This document shows positions 14,101 through 28,710 of a stretch of DNA of 64,000 bases, in pieces. The stretch comes from Setaria digitata. Its lineage: Eukaryota > Nematoda > Chromadorea > Rhabditida > Setariidae. A model generated the notes under the pieces. It saw only the letters and a list, made by a program, of their open reading frames with translations, made no database searches and was not told the DNA's origin. The stretch lies in contig RCAB01000055.1 in NCBI GenBank assembly GCA_003640385.1, forward strand, positions 62,001-126,000. Direction: 5' to 3'. The stretch's first letter is position 1, and each line of letters begins with the position of its first letter. A program made the position numbers and the translations under genes.

Positions 14101-15938
14101 CAAGCTATCATCAGGAAGTAATAATAAAGTATTAAGTTAAGAAATCGTCGGGCATCCAAGGACAGCAAGCAAAAAGATGTTTGCAACTAATTTTGTACTT
14201 CAACTCAATAAAAACTGTTTCAAAATTAATAAAAAATTAACCTGTATATAAGTCATCGACATATCTTTTGCTAAACGTTCTTTCTCTTCTCGGCAAGGAT
14301 AAAGATTGTCACCATGCATTGCTAACCACGCATCAAGCATTGCCGCCTGAAAACGTTTCTCATGTATTTTTCCACGAAAATAAATGTTTTTATTACTATT
14401 GTGATAACAAGATTAAAGTTCAAGTGGCTCACCGATCAACGTCAACAACAACATGTGATAGACAAAATTATCAAATATTTTCCAAAATCTTTTTTTTTTC
14501 CATATCACAATAAGCATAGATGACGATGTGTACACTGGTTGCTTTGTCAAATGGATCTTCTTCTTATAATGCTCATATAAGAATGGGAAAAGTGACATGA
14601 ATGTGGAACATGATCATTTATTAAAACTTTATAACACATTCCCTCGAGAATAAACAGAGAGAGATATTTTAGCTCAGCAAATACTAACAAATAGAAATGT
14701 GGCAATCAATTAAGCAACAATAACATTGCTATTTATAGAATAATATAACTAAATACGAAATAATAAGACGAAACATGCATCTTATGTGACGAAATTACAA
14801 TCCACTCCTTTTTCTAATTGCATGGTAATGGACAAAGATTTACTTTCCTTCCCCTACCTAACTTACCAATAAATGATAACTAAAATGCATCATCACTGAA
14901 GATACTCCATCATGAAATGGAAAAAAGATTTCGGAACAACAAAAACCTTTTAATAACATGTAGCTAGCATAATGCCTATATATTCATATTTTTATCTCAG
15001 CTACAACCATGCACAAAATGACCAAAATATGGCTTATTTAATTCATTCAATGAACGATGGAAAGAAGGGAACAAAAAAAAAATCCCATCCTAACATCCTT
15101 TTTTTTTTTTTTCAAAAAAAGTAAATATACAAACACGGTTTTTTTTTATTGACAAAAAAAAAAAAAAAGGAAAAACAACAATACCATGAAAGGCCCTGTT
15201 TCATACTATATATAAATATATATATGTATAGCAATATTACAAACCCGTCTCACACTTCTGACAAGATATCATCTTGCATCCTCTTGAACCACCCCTCCCC
15301 TCTTCTCCTTCCATCTAACATAAAAGATATATCAGTTGGAAGAAAGTCATTTTGTATCTTTTCTTTCGAAGAGCAATAAACTCATCCACTCCTCAGTCAC
15401 CCCAGGGGGTATTTCATCACAAAAAAGTCGAATTCACAACAGCCATACTTCTCAACTAAATTTCGAAATAGTACGACTAGCACACACACAAATATACACA
15501 TAAGTGTACACAAATATTCATTTATAGATGCTAGATATTTCATCATCATCATCATATGATGATGATGGTTAGCTAAATTTTTGGCAAAAGAAAAAATAAT
15601 AATTAAAAATTGTCAAATTGCACACAATGAATCAATCACATCTGCTTCTGTTATGCTTTCTACGTTATGCTACTCCTAATAAGTAGATACTATAATATGC
15701 ATCCCATATCATTATCATGTTATATCATACTATATAGAATAATTCTCCATCAAACAAATTTTATCGTATCAATCAAGTTAACAAAAGAACGAAAAAGTGG
15801 AAAAAAGAAATTACTAACTTGTTGGCGTTGCTTGATTTTTTCAACCGCAGCAGCAGACGATGGAGAAGACGATAAAATAAGCGTAGCTTCGGTAGTCGGT
15901 GATGTGGCACCATGTGGAAACACGTAACTTGCAACCAT
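11102..15938 (-). CDS. TALE-class homeodomain (Homeobox_KN-like) transcription factor
   Basis: Probable sequence-specific DNA-binding nuclear protein. There are three minus-strand exons: 15938-15819, 14346-14242 and 11290-11102. They join in phase 0 (donors GTTAGT and GTTAAT, acceptors TTTCAG and TTCTAG) into about 137 residues. The start is the first ATG after an in-frame TAA. Residues 1-33 are Ser/Thr/Ala-rich. The homeodomain spans about 34-97: a basic arm with KIKQRQQ, helix 1 with MLDAWLAMH, the three-residue-longer TALE loop ending in NLYP, helix 2 with EEKERLAK, and recognition helix VNRWFANRRRKQTKRRK with Trp48, Phe49 and Asn51 equivalents. WFAN resembles Iroquois and Mohawk, where ARRR would follow; here it is RRRK. 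A Ser-rich tail ends at TAG, but that TAG overlaps a good donor (G then GTTAGT), so more exons may follow. Introns are 1.5 and 2.95 kb. The exact orthologue is not assigned. Confidence 0.82.
12472..12594. repeat. Duplicated ~60-base block around a single N
   Basis: Two nearly identical copies of a segment containing CATATTTGTATAACTCCTCA flank the N at 12534, inside intron 2 of the homeodomain gene. The copy-N-copy layout points to an unmerged contig overlap. Confidence 0.85.
13539..13579. repeat. Perfect 16-bp inverted repeat (hairpin) in an intron
   Basis: The left arm 13539-13554 (AGATGTAATCCAGTAG) and right arm 13564-13579 are exact reverse complements, separated by a 9-base loop. It lies in intron 2 of the homeodomain gene and would form a strong hairpin in RNA from either strand. 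The stem is unusually long and GC-rich for this neighbourhood. It could be a mobile-element terminal remnant, a structural RNA element or a fold-back sequencing artefact. Confidence 0.85.
15541..15567. repeat. CAT/ATG trinucleotide palindrome
   Basis: Five CAT units run directly into four ATG units, giving 12-bp self-complementary arms with no loop. It is a simple-sequence expansion upstream of exon 2 of the homeodomain gene, within intron 1. Confidence 0.8.
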
Positions 15939-18900
15939 TAGATTCGAAATTTACGTCAGTTACGGTTTATATTTCAACCAAAAACACAAGTCACTTGCTG
16001 GAAAAAAGATTGATAAGAAAGTGCAAATTTGTTAAATTGTTAATTTCATAGATACACTGTCTTTGGCTAAACGGAACTAATCACACAAACAAAAATGTTG
16101 CTCCGTTCGTCTATCGAAACATCCGTAACGTTTGTCAATCATTGAAATGCACATTTCATTCAGATCACGGAAATGAAAAAGATCCTCCTTAAAGAAAGGA
16201 TGGTACCGAGAAAGAGAGAGAGTTAACTGGGGAAAGAAAAGTATGTTATTAGGAACAAAATTTTGGAAGGCAAAATGAATAAAATAAAATTTAGATTTAT
16301 CAAGTTTGATAGTGAATCACAAGTCATTTTCAATCTCTCTAAAGCAACCTGCATCATTAGCATCTAAAACTTTCAAGCACACTTTTAATCTCTATCATAT
16401 GACACCGTCACCACTACTATCAGTGGTGCTGATAATCCATAATCGATCAAACTTCAAGTTCATATTCATCCCATCAACATTTTCCTTCCCAAAAACACAC
16501 ACAGTACTCCTTAAATTACAAATGAACTAATTTCTCATACTTTTCACATATATGTAAAATAAACTATCCACAACACTACCATTATCAGACAACTTTATCG
16601 GGATGAAAAATAAAAGAATGGGAACAATGAGGGAAAAAAATGCGGAAGAAAAATGAAAGAAAATGTAACCAAAGAAAACCCTTAAAATTCCTCTATTTTC
16701 CTTCCTAAAGCCATTATGCCAGAAGAGTGCCTCTGAGTGTTAAGTGCTATATATATATATATACATATATATACCGTTAATGGAGAATATTTCTGGATAA
16801 TTTTTTTCTTCTCCCAAAAATCTCCAATAATCCATACCAAAGCAGAAAATCCGGAAAAATTCTCTTACACAACGAAAATAAGTCTAGTCTTTAGAAAGAA
16901 AGTGAAAAAAATCAAACTTCTTCCCAATGAATAATGAAACAAAATGTATTCACCTTCCTCATGCAATTTTAATTCACCACAGAAAAGATACAGATATGTA
17001 TACTGAACAAAACCATGAGCCGATAGAAATAGAAGGAGGAATAAAATGACAAATCGCAGAAAAGAAGTAAAAAAAAGAAAACTTCAGAATTCCCACCCAG
17101 TAAATTAGTAAACTGTTGTTCTCATCTCCATTTCTATCGTGCATCCATCTGTCCATTACTGAACTCCTTCTTCTCCCTACATATCGTCATCACTGCAGTT
17201 ATAAAAATCTGATAAAAAAAAAAGAAACCTTAATTATACATCCAAAAATTAACTATCATTTTACTAGCATATTATATATGTTGTTGATATCATGAAAACT
17301 GAGATCTAGTAGAAGATAACAGAATCAAATGTCTAGATATCGGTGGCATCGAATTATCCACACGTAAACTGCAAATGAATAAAGTGAAACAGAAGAATGA
17401 AAAGGGAAATGTAGGGAACTTGATTAAATTTCAACAGCAATGAGTTTAACTGATTTTTCTAAGACATTGGTATTGCAGAGGTGAAACTGAACAATATATT
17501 ACGAACTTCCCTGAGTTAATGCTTGCTAGTAATTACAATCCAAATCCTTAACACTTATCACCGTAAAATGCAACAAAGACAAAAAGATACGAAATCCAAC
17601 TCTGCTCGCGTAATCAGAACATGAAAACATGGCTACTAAGCAACACCACTATTTCAATAATCAAAAATTGATTAAATTTTTAAACATTTTTTCTTTTAAA
17701 AAAAAGAAAAAAAAAAAAACTTTTCTAAGAAATTTCTACTTAAGTTCATCCACCATCCCCCAAGTGAGATGAGATTTCAAAATGTAAAAGGAACATAATT
17801 GTGTCTACTTTCTATCTTCTTCGAAAATCTACATATTAATAATAACTGCCAGATATTTCCTTCCTCTCTTCAAATGATCCAGTCAACAAAATTCTTGATC
17901 TTGATACTTTTTTGTTTTACAGATAATAAAAAAAAAAACACTACTCAATTAAATGAATGAACTTCTCTTTCTCTTCACTTCCCTTTCCTAGAATTTTAAT
18001 TTCGCCATTTCTACTCATCCAAAAATACTACAATTTATAATATGTATGTGTTCAAATGAATCGAACTAATTTCCCAATCGACCTTCAAAAGAGACAGCGA
18101 ACTGACTCTCCTCCATCATTTTCAACGACATCTATGGGTCATGCATCATTCAAAACGACGGCTGTTTATCTTTCGCACACACTGCACAAAGTGGTCGGAC
18201 TTCACTCACACATCAAATCAATTTCTTCCTACTTCATGTTTTCATTAATATCCATCCCCTTCTGCTGTCTCATTTTCCCGCATACAGACATACACACCAC
18301 AAATAATACTAGTATAATGAGATTTACCTGAAATTTAAGCCAGTAATAATGTCATGTCATTGCTATTCTCATTGTTATTATCACTGTCTATTCTTCCTAC
18401 CTGTCATATACTAACGTTCATTCACAATAGCAAACAACTAATTACTCTCTCTTACCTTGAATTCATCACAAATGAATAGAAAAAAAGGAGATAAAATACG
18501 ATAGGGATTATTTATAACTGAAACTAAATCCTTATTTAAAGAATAAATATTGCAAGAGAAAAGAAGCAAAATATCCAAATATATCGGTAGAAGTAGCTCT
18601 CATCGTAGAAAAAATAATTTTGATATTATTTATCATAACTTTTATCAACCACCAACATCATTCTCCTAACAATATCCATTTATGTATTCTATCCTTCACA
18701 ATTTTTCTTCATAAATATCTTAACCTATACTAATACTTCCTCCACTTTGCTGCGCTTATTACGATCACTGCAACAATAACACTATCACTACTACTACTAG
18801 AGTGTTACTATTGCTGCAACAAGTAATCGGCAAAATATAATATGAAGACGACTGAAGCAAGAAAGGAAATAAAATAAAGAAAGAACGGTATTTTACAGTA

Positions 18901-21290
18901 TAACACCATCACAAAAGCAATTTTAGCAAAAAAAAAAAATGTGCGCAATGTGAAGAACAGGGCTGTAACGAAAATCAAATCGGGCCGATCATCATCAATG
19001 CCATGCCATAAGATCAGAAGCTGAATGTCTCGTAAACCCCCATACATACACTATCCTTACCTAAAACCAGCCATCAATGTCACCACCACCTGCTGTTTCG
19101 TTTCAATCGCGGCCTTTCAAATGATACAAACAACAGTTGATAACTAACCAAATACATCTCTCATTTTCGACATTCACATACAACCCAAAAGAAGAGACGA
19201 AAGAAAGGAAATGAGAAAAAAAAAAAAGAAAAAAAAAGCAAACTCATATAAATTACAATGATTTTAGTAATCTTTAAACAATAATCATAAATAATTTTAT
19301 CAAAATTCTCAATTATATATTATAAATTTCATAATTCAACAATAAGTGTAAACTGTTACTATCTTGCAAATAATAATTATACAAAAACAAATTCATCAAA
19401 CGATAGATAACACAAATGCTATACATTATATTAAATAAAAACGGAAGCCTCTACATCTGTCACTATTTCACTCACATTTTTTTCTTTTTTTTTGCCTATG
19501 TGTCACATAGCCACTAACCAAACTAATAATATTTCTTATAAAAGAAAGCTTAGTGTCGGAAAATATATATAGATTCAAATCAATTCAAATATATACACAT
19601 AATTATTTTTCCCGTTAATTAAAACTCTTCGATAAAAAGATTATATATATATAATATAATAATGAATATGAAGCATAGAAGTTAAAGATAACGAATGAAT
19701 CGTCGTCGTATGAGAGAATGGGTTGATGGGTCGGATAATTACGCATTATGCGATGCCGCCGTTCCATTCCATTCTTTCTCTTCATTTCTCATTTTTTATT
19801 ATTATTATTTTTTTTTTTTTTCACTCAACTACACATATCGCGAACAAATAACAGAGAATGGAAAAAGAGACAGAGGGAAGGGTAGAAAAAAAAAAAAAAA
19901 GAATGAAAAGATTTACCGCTTAATGTTATTGGATATTCTAATCATTCTCATTACTCAAAATTTCAATTCTTCCCGTAAATAATAAAAAGATAACAGTGCA
20001 AATAATATGATTATAATTAAAATCTTAAATTAAAACATAATAACAAAAACAATAAGAATGAAAAATACAATAAAGTTTTTGATGAGTGAAACGAAAAAGA
20101 AATGGAACAAATGACTAATTTGAATGGACCTATCAAATCTTATCATATCATACCTGATAGAAATTAACGAAATAACAAAATACTAGAAGACAACAATGTC
20201 ATCATCCCATACTGCATCTTTGCTAAAAATCTCTTTAAACAAGTAACCTACACACACAGACACATACAGACAGACAGACAGACACACACACCCATCTATA
20301 AATCCTCAATCGACGACAACTACGACGACAGCTGTACCAACTACAACTGCACAAATGATGATGCATTCATTCATTTACTGCTGTTCCAATGAATCACACA
20401 GACGCAGACGTAGACACACTACAATCGAATCCTGATAATGATCACATTTATGATAATGGCTATTGATAATACTCCCTAATCATTACTATTACTAATACCT
20501 CATCTAATTAATAAGCAAACTAAATATTAACAGTATGCAAAGCTACATTAATAAAAATGAGCACATGAAATCTACAAGCATTCGTAGTAATTCACCCGGT
20601 ATTTCTCATCCATAACACTATTACTTATTATATTTCAATAAGCAGCTGAAATTACCACAGAAAATGAATCCATTACTGTTAGCAGCGTTTTTCTACCATT
20701 TATGAGATGCTAATGTAGGCATTCATATCAGGCGAACTAACATAATCAGCAAAATGAACAACCGGACCGGTTCTCAATAAATATCTAAGAAAATAATACA
20801 GTTACTCTCTTGTCCATGAATAAATTGAAAGAAAAACTAAACAACGAAAGTTCCACATTTCTACAGCTGTATATACAATGTATATAGCAATCATTATCAG
20901 AAATGCTTGCAGAACAGATGTAATGAAACAACGAAATGGAAGAGAAAAAAGGAAAATATTCTCATTCCTCCTATCCATGACTTTAATCTACAGCAAAAAA
21001 TTAACAAATTTTCAGAATACGTAACACAGGTGAAGTAATGAAAAGATCGATCAATAGGAAAAAATAATCCATACATGATCAAACGATTATATTTCATTTT
21101 GTTCGATCAATTAACAGGAAAAGGAAGATATGTTAGATGTTACTAGTAAGATTGAAAGTTGACAGAATCGAATATATGTAACAAATTTTATTTTCTCATT
21201 TCTTTCTTCACTCTCTCTCTCTCCCTCTTTGTTACCACTATCCTTAAAAGCAATTTATCACTTATCTTTCAATAAAACATCCTTCCTCTT

Positions 21291-21312
21291 TCTCTCTCTC
21301 TCTCTCTCTCTC
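21291..21312. repeat. (CT)n microsatellite
   Basis: About 11 uninterrupted CT units ending at TCTCGACAG. A shorter CT run lies about 70 bases upstream. Confidence 0.9.
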
Positions 21313-24300
21313 GACAGTTCAATCTAATCCACTCCTGCTATGACTGAAACACTGACTAATTGTCAAATTTTCGACCGTAGACCAATTTCATTTAACAATC
21401 CTTTCATCATCAGTGTCATCATCCATCCTCGATGGACATAATGCTGCATTAATGCAAAAATGCTTCTTCATTACTTTTCGCATGACAGCTGTTCCAGGAG
21501 AGTTCCGCAAATGATGAGCAGAAGCACTCACACCCTTTCAGCTACCTTTTTCACTTTCGATCAAAAATTACTCAACCAACAAGTTGATAATTTATTTTTC
21601 AAACATTTTGCAGTTTTTAAACTGACAACAAGTATTACTCACTTAACCAGCCCTTTCTCATTTTGCACACCCAATAACATGTACCAGACACATATACATT
21701 ATTCATGATAAATGCCAAAAGAAAAAAGAAAAAAAAAAAACGAAGACTAATTTCAAAATAATGTGAAATTTAATTCCCACAAAGTAACAACTCTAAAGAC
21801 AAAAGCTATTTTCCTGACAATTCTAGAAAGATGGAATGTTTGCAGAAAAAAAAAGACATAAAAAATTTTTTTTGGAAAACAGACAAAAATTTTTGCTAAT
21901 TTAAATTAATACCATGCTATAAATTAAGTAGAAAAAAAATGAAAGAAAAAACTAGCAGAGTTTAAACAGCACACGTTTACGGAGGAGAATGCTGTCCTTA
22001 AATCATAAACTTTAAAATGATAAAATCGACAACAGCTTTACATTCTGCCAAAAGATTTCGAAACATTGCATAAACTATGAGACCAAATGGCGAAATAAAA
22101 TTACAAACGATGCGAAAATTACAATCCTCTAAATACAAATCCCATCTTTTCCTCTCACAAACAATAACCATGTATGGAAGGCAAGAAAGATGATCCCAAG
22201 GACTTCTCATAGGAAAACAAACAAATCCATCAAAACTTCTAGAAAGCAAAAAAGCATTAAGTTGTTTCTAGTATTTTGCGCGAAATAATTCATACAGTTA
22301 TAATTTGCTATTACCTTTTCATAATTCAACCACCGATAAACCAATATAATACACCTAATGGAATGCATAAATTAAAGTAAATTCATTTATAATTTATAAA
22401 ATGAACTGAAAGAATCAATGGGAAATTTAAACATTACGACTGTTACGAAAGATGATACTCTTCACATTAGTGACAAATACAGCATCACATTTAAGCATCA
22501 AATAAAACTTGCTAGAATGAATTAATACTAAAGCTACGTCACCATAACAATTTATAAAAAAAAAAAATCTAGACGAAACGTCAAATACACACGTATTATC
22601 CGTTGTAAAAAAAAAAAGCAGCAATTTTAGTCTCTTGCAATCAGCATATAATATACTTTTCGATTCCATGCCTTCTTATATACATTTATCCATTTTAAAA
22701 TGGAACAAAATCATCATCATAATCATCAAACAATCAATTTAATAAAGTGAAGTTTACCAAATTTTCCTTTTTTTTTTTTCTCTTCCTATAGACTAGCAGA
22801 CTTCCATATTTCCCTCTCACACATTATTACCATTCTTATATATATTTCATTTCACTTCACAGTGTCATATTTACGATTAACAATAATTCAATTTCTATGT
22901 TATTTTTAACTAATTTAACCAACTACTAATAATATAAGATGCTTATCCTTCTCCTTTTGTATCTTCATTTTATAACTAAAAAATACTTCAAACAGCTTTC
23001 CCGACAACTATACAACGACAACGACGATGATGATAATGATGAAGCAGTCAGTCAATCTTTCCAAACAATTTTTCTTCCTTCTATCAAAAACATCTGGGCA
23101 TCTCATATATATATATATATATAATACATATATTGCATATTGCCACATCAGCAGATAATATAATAACATGTTCAATACATAATAGCTTTTCGCTGTTACT
23201 AAATTCAGAAGGAAGCTCAAAAATGTCCATTCAGCTACTGCTGTTTTACAATGTTTTTATGAAAAATTAACATAATGCTACTGTTCAAATTGTTTACCAC
23301 ATAATGAAATCAAAAAAAAAAAAAAAAAAACCCTCTCTCCCTCTAAAAATTAGCTGCAATATACAAAGATAAAAGTCCATCAAAAATAAAAAAATAAAAT
23401 AAAGGAAAAAAAATCTTTAGCGAAAAACTCAAAAGAAAAAGAAAAAAAAAATTTTTTTTAAAAAACAAGATGTGAACAGAAAAAAAAAAAAAAAAGAAAA
23501 CAGTCTAGATATTTAAAAACAAATCAAACCAAATCTACCTAATCATTCTTATTTTTGGTGAAAGAAAAATATATTCATGATTTTTTTAACTAGCAAGTTC
23601 TTACGATTACTTCAACATAACTATCTTACTTTTTTTCAATTTTCCCAAAATTTCTAAAATAAAAACCTAAGCCTCTATTCATACACTTAATTATTCAGGA
23701 TTAAGTTCACAAAAAAAAAAAAAAACCCAAAATGAACAGCCAGTGAAGTCAGCAAAATAGTTCACAATTTTGATCATATATATATTCCCGGAACTAAATA
23801 AAACTTTTTTTTTTTTCTTTTCAACGAACGGCTCTGTTTCGATACACGAAAAATGCACTTTTATCCAAACTTGTTCCACATTTCGTCCATTTTTTTTTAT
23901 ATTCCAAAAAAAAAAAGAAAAAAAAAAAAGAAAAAATGAACGAAATAAATATCTACGAGGAGAAGAAGGAAACAATACCAATCTCGAGCAAGACAGGCAG
24001 ATAATTATAGGTCACAACGTGTCGAACGATAATAAAGTAAGTAATTCGGAATAAAAGTCAACATTGGTTTGATGGGTGACGAACCCGGAAATTGGAAAAG
24101 AATCCTTATCAGTTTACATCACTATCTGAAACAGCCAAATCATTTGAAAATGTACGCTAAAAATTTCTTTTTTTTTACTAAAAAGGTGCAAAAACTACAG
24201 AATGAATGAAGCAAAATAAGAAGAATCAATTTCATTGTGAGATAAAAAAAAGAAATGAATCGGTACATGATATCATCTAGAATAGTGATAAAATAGGGAA

Positions 24301-27300
24301 AGAAAAAAAAAAAAAGGATTTCATCACTTTACCAAAATATGTGAACGGAAAGAATGGCATAAAAATATTTACATTTTTTTTTTGTACAAGGAATTTAATA
24401 TTTATATTTTCGTACACGGAATTTGATAGCTCAAAATGGAGTAAACAACAATCTAGGACTACCAATGATATATCCTCATTTTAAAGTTTTAAACGAAATT
24501 GAAAATCCGAAGAAGATTAATAGTAAGCTAAATTCAGAACAATATTTACCATTATAAGTATTATGCATGCAACTCAAAACATAGTAACCACCAACTATTC
24601 AAAAAGAAAAGAAAGAGTGAATTTTTAACGAATTCATCTTTATTTTGTAGTTTAGTATAAAATAATCTGCAGTACCATACTGAACTATTCAACACAATAA
24701 TGATTCTAATTTTCATACTCCATACTGACAGCTTTAGCAATAGTTTCTTTTGCTGTGCAAAATGAAAAACATTAATTTGCCATAATTAGAATCAATCAAC
24801 CTGCATCACTAAATGCAACAAATTACTATACGAGTAGGTGACAACAGCAGAAATAAGAACAACAAAAATAACACCAGTACAAATAAAATAAATGCATATA
24901 AAACATTCTTGGGAAAACTACAACTTCTGTAGTTTTTTATTTGAGTTTTTTGTACTAAAAAATAGCCAAATCACTGTTATCTATCTATCCTGAACTCTAA
25001 TTTTTTTTTTGGAAAGAATACTTTACAATCAAATACACATCTGTAAGACATGTTAAAAAGTTTTATAGCGAAAAAAATTCATCCACTCTCCAATCTTTTC
25101 CTCTTCTCTTCCTATCACCGTATAACAAATAATAACCATATGTTATAAATAATGTCTGAATTTTCAGAAAAATCGAATGTAAATGATATTCATCCTTTAT
25201 TATAGTGAAATTTTAAATATATTCCATGCTTGTTATTACTTTTAATAATTGGAAAAGTAAAAACAATCCCAACAATTAATACCCAACATTATTTAAAAGT
25301 ACAAAATCAAATTTGAAATACGATGCAAGATAACAAGATTGTAAAAAAATCCAGAATACACCAAAAACGGGTGAGTAAATAAAACTGAATTAGAGAAACT
25401 GGACTTACCTACTGAAGCAGATGAATTTAAATAAATAAAAAATGCAAAAACCTATTGGAGAAACGATTCGTTTTATTAGGGTTTCATTACTTCTACAACT
25501 GTCAAGCAATTCTTAAAAAGTGTTTTAAAAAAATTGAATTTACTAATCAAAATTCCTCACACTGAACTTTTCACTGTATAACTATAGCATAAGCTATTTC
25601 AAACTATAAGCAAATACTTAAAGAGAGGGAGAGAGAGGAAAAAGAAAACGATATTTAAAAAATGTATTATTTACAGGTATGAATTAATGATAAAAATTCG
25701 GTAAATTTTAAGAGCAAATCTCCCTCTCTCATATTTATATTTCATACTACTCCTATCTTTTCATAAAATGTGGTTTCTATATGGGAAGGACGATAAAACG
25801 ACGAGAACATAAAAATCCTATCACTGAGTGTAATACTTTCATCACCATGAGAGGATGGAAAAGACAGAAAAAAAAAAACAGAATGTGAAATAGCATCGTC
25901 AAAAAAAAAAACATACACATTACAAACATAGACATATATATATAACTTTCAATCCACTAAATGCCAAGTTATCAAGGATGATTCTATGCTTTTGCATATT
26001 TTTGCTTTTACTGAAGGTTATTTTTATACTTGTTCACAATCTAAAGAGTCGTGGTTTTTCATTTCTAAAAAAAAAAAAAAAAAAACGAATGGATTATTTC
26101 GACTTAGTCTAGTAGGCCAGAAAAAGCGCACTTCAACACAGATATATGCACGGATAGATAGACGTTAACGAAGTGGAAAAATAACACAAAATAAGATGAA
26201 AATCAACTTTTTACTTAACAAAACAGTATAGTGTAGTAGAAATAGAAATAAGCTTATAAAATTTGCCCAAACAACATAGCTTTATATCATGAAAATTTTA
26301 AAATATTTCAATTCTAATTTGATAAAACTAAAAACCGCTACAAAAGCAGAGGAAGAAAATAAAAAAGATTATAATGTTAACCAATCAATTTTAGCAAGTT
26401 AGAAAAAAAAGAAAAACAAAAACAAAGCATCATATAACCTATTCAAGTTAATAAATTATTAGCAAATCAACTGTCAGATGATACTGACACCGATCACCGA
26501 TCACAAAAACTATACAGAGAGTCTTTTGATAGTTTATAGAATGATTATAATTCATCCAGCACTTCGCACTATGTCAAATGATCATAAATAATATTGAGAA
26601 TAACTATTTTGTAAACATATTTATCAGGAAATTCTAAACACACAGATAATAAAGCAACAGTTGCAAAACTTACCCTCATCTCTTCCACCACCTCTAGATT
26701 TCATCAGTTTAATTGCAAAAAAAAAAAAATTACCCTCTCTTCCGTAAAATGCAAAACTAACCAAAGATTGCACATCATTTTAATCTCATCCCTAAATATG
26801 CTAACAAGATGGAGAAAAAAAAAAAAACTGTCCAGAACACATTCGATATTCTAAATTCCGGAACACTGGGATCTTTCCCATGCAAAAGAAAATGCGATAT
26901 GATTATCACCTCCTTACGGCTTCCCTCACCTAAAAGCCTGAAATTAACGCTACCTATTAATTCTTTCGATTTTTCTCAACAAACAATAATCTCACCTCAT
27001 CCCAACTTCAACATGCCACTACCAATCTACCTAGTAATTACACCTGTGGAATGAAAGAAATAATAGATATTATAAGCCACAATTTACTTATTTCTTCCAT
27101 CATATATTTCTGATAGCAGTGAGGAGAAAAAAGAGAGAGAGAAAGGGAAAAGAAGACAAAAACAACTGTCGAAACTTTATGAAAGATTTGAGCCGTATAA
27201 AAGTAGGAAAGAATCGCGGAAGAACTGAAAAAAAAAAAAAAAAAAAAAAAAAACAAATAAATAAAAAAAAACAAGGGAATAGGAGAGAAAAGGAAAACAG

Positions 27301-27920
27301 AATTGGCGCAGAAAAAGTTACAGAGGAAAATATTGCACAGAAATTTAAAAAAAAATGCCCTAAAATGATTCATCGAAACACCAATGAAAACAAACCAATC
27401 AAACTAATCAACCAACCATAACTATTTATCCTTCCAATATAAATTAAAATTATCTTCTAATCTTTTATCAACCTTACAACAATAACAACAACAACAAATG
27501 AAAAACCATTTCCGATACACATCGAGTAAAGAGATGATGATAAAAAAATTTTTCTTTTAATTGTTTCATAATATATACTAATGTGAAGCAAAGAAACTAG
27601 CAAAATGAGAAAGCAAATTTTTAAATTCGCAAATTTATTAGTCAATTAAAGGAGCTTTTTTTCTCCCTTAAATTCCATTAAAATACCGGAATTTTTTCCC
27701 CTGCTTTTAAGCTCAAATTTACTAGTCAAATAAAATCTCCCATAACTCTTCACAAAACAAAAAGAAAAAATTGCAGCTGCTTCTTCTACAACAACTATTT
27801 TTTTTTTTTTTTTACGTACGTAGAAGACAGAAATGAAAATGGCTTTCTTCTTGTCTATTTTATTCCGTCTACCATCCCCCTTCCAGTTTAGAGAGTTGTT
27901 TGGACAATCTGATATTAATA

Positions 27921-27948
27921 CATACATACATACATACACACACATACA

Positions 27949-28008
<60 letters not shown>

Positions 28009-28019
28009 TACACACACAT
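27921..28019. repeat. CATA/CA compound microsatellite
   Basis: CATA units pass into a long uninterrupted CA run and back to CATA. It is the longest simple repeat in the window and likely polymorphic. The Cys/Val-rich frame it creates on the other strand is not a gene. Confidence 0.95.
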
Positions 28020-28578
28020 AGCTCACAGCTTAGTCATTCTTATTTGAAGCATTTAGAGGTTCTTATTTGAAGCATTCATTTATGAGAAACCGAAACTTTT
28101 TAAAAATCATTTCCATGAGCTAGCAATTTTAACAGAATAATGCTATAAAAACAGCAAAAATTTATAATGCATTATATATTGCTCCACTGATTAGCTATCA
28201 CCATAGCTAACTACTCCCTTATAGGCTACTTCAGAGTATACGAAAATGTATTATGTTGAAGCATAGTATGAACGATTTTTTTAGGTCGCATTTCCACAAG
28301 AATACTGTGATCTTCTGATAACAGGTAATTGGAAAAAACTTTTGCAAATTATCTTTCTAACGTTGACTGTAATTTTTAGAACTTAGGAAACAATGAACTC
28401 GCTAAAAAAAATGTACGAAATGCATGTAACGATAACAATGCATTTACTCTCACACCATATCTTCACTGTCTCATCAGAAGGTCAACAAAAATTAGTTTTT
28501 ACGGTAGAAGGATCACATGACATCAGCAGCAGTTGTAAATATCCCAAAATTTTTATATACAAAAATCTCATTACAGTT

Positions 28579-28710
28579 CCCCGCCGTATAAAAAAAAAAA
28601 TGAAATAGAGAAAAAATGGATTGGTGACATTTGGACAAGTACGNCCCCGCCGTATAAAAAAAAAAAATGAAATAGAGAAAAAATGGATTGGTGACATTTG
28701 GACAAGTACG
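28579..28710. repeat. Duplicated 65-base block around a single N
   Basis: Two almost identical copies starting CCCCGCCGTATAAAAA and ending GGACAAGTACG meet at the N at 28644. This is the same copy-N-copy pattern as the other artefacts in the window. Confidence 0.85.

Noticed and set aside
27038..27421. 100-111-codon frames on both strands, Lys-rich or Phe-rich
   Set aside because: Both arise from the same long A run; mirror-image low complexity is not coding.
27646..28026. 126-codon minus-strand frame starting in a Cys/Val repeat
   Set aside because: It is produced by the CA microsatellite and poly-A/T tracts.
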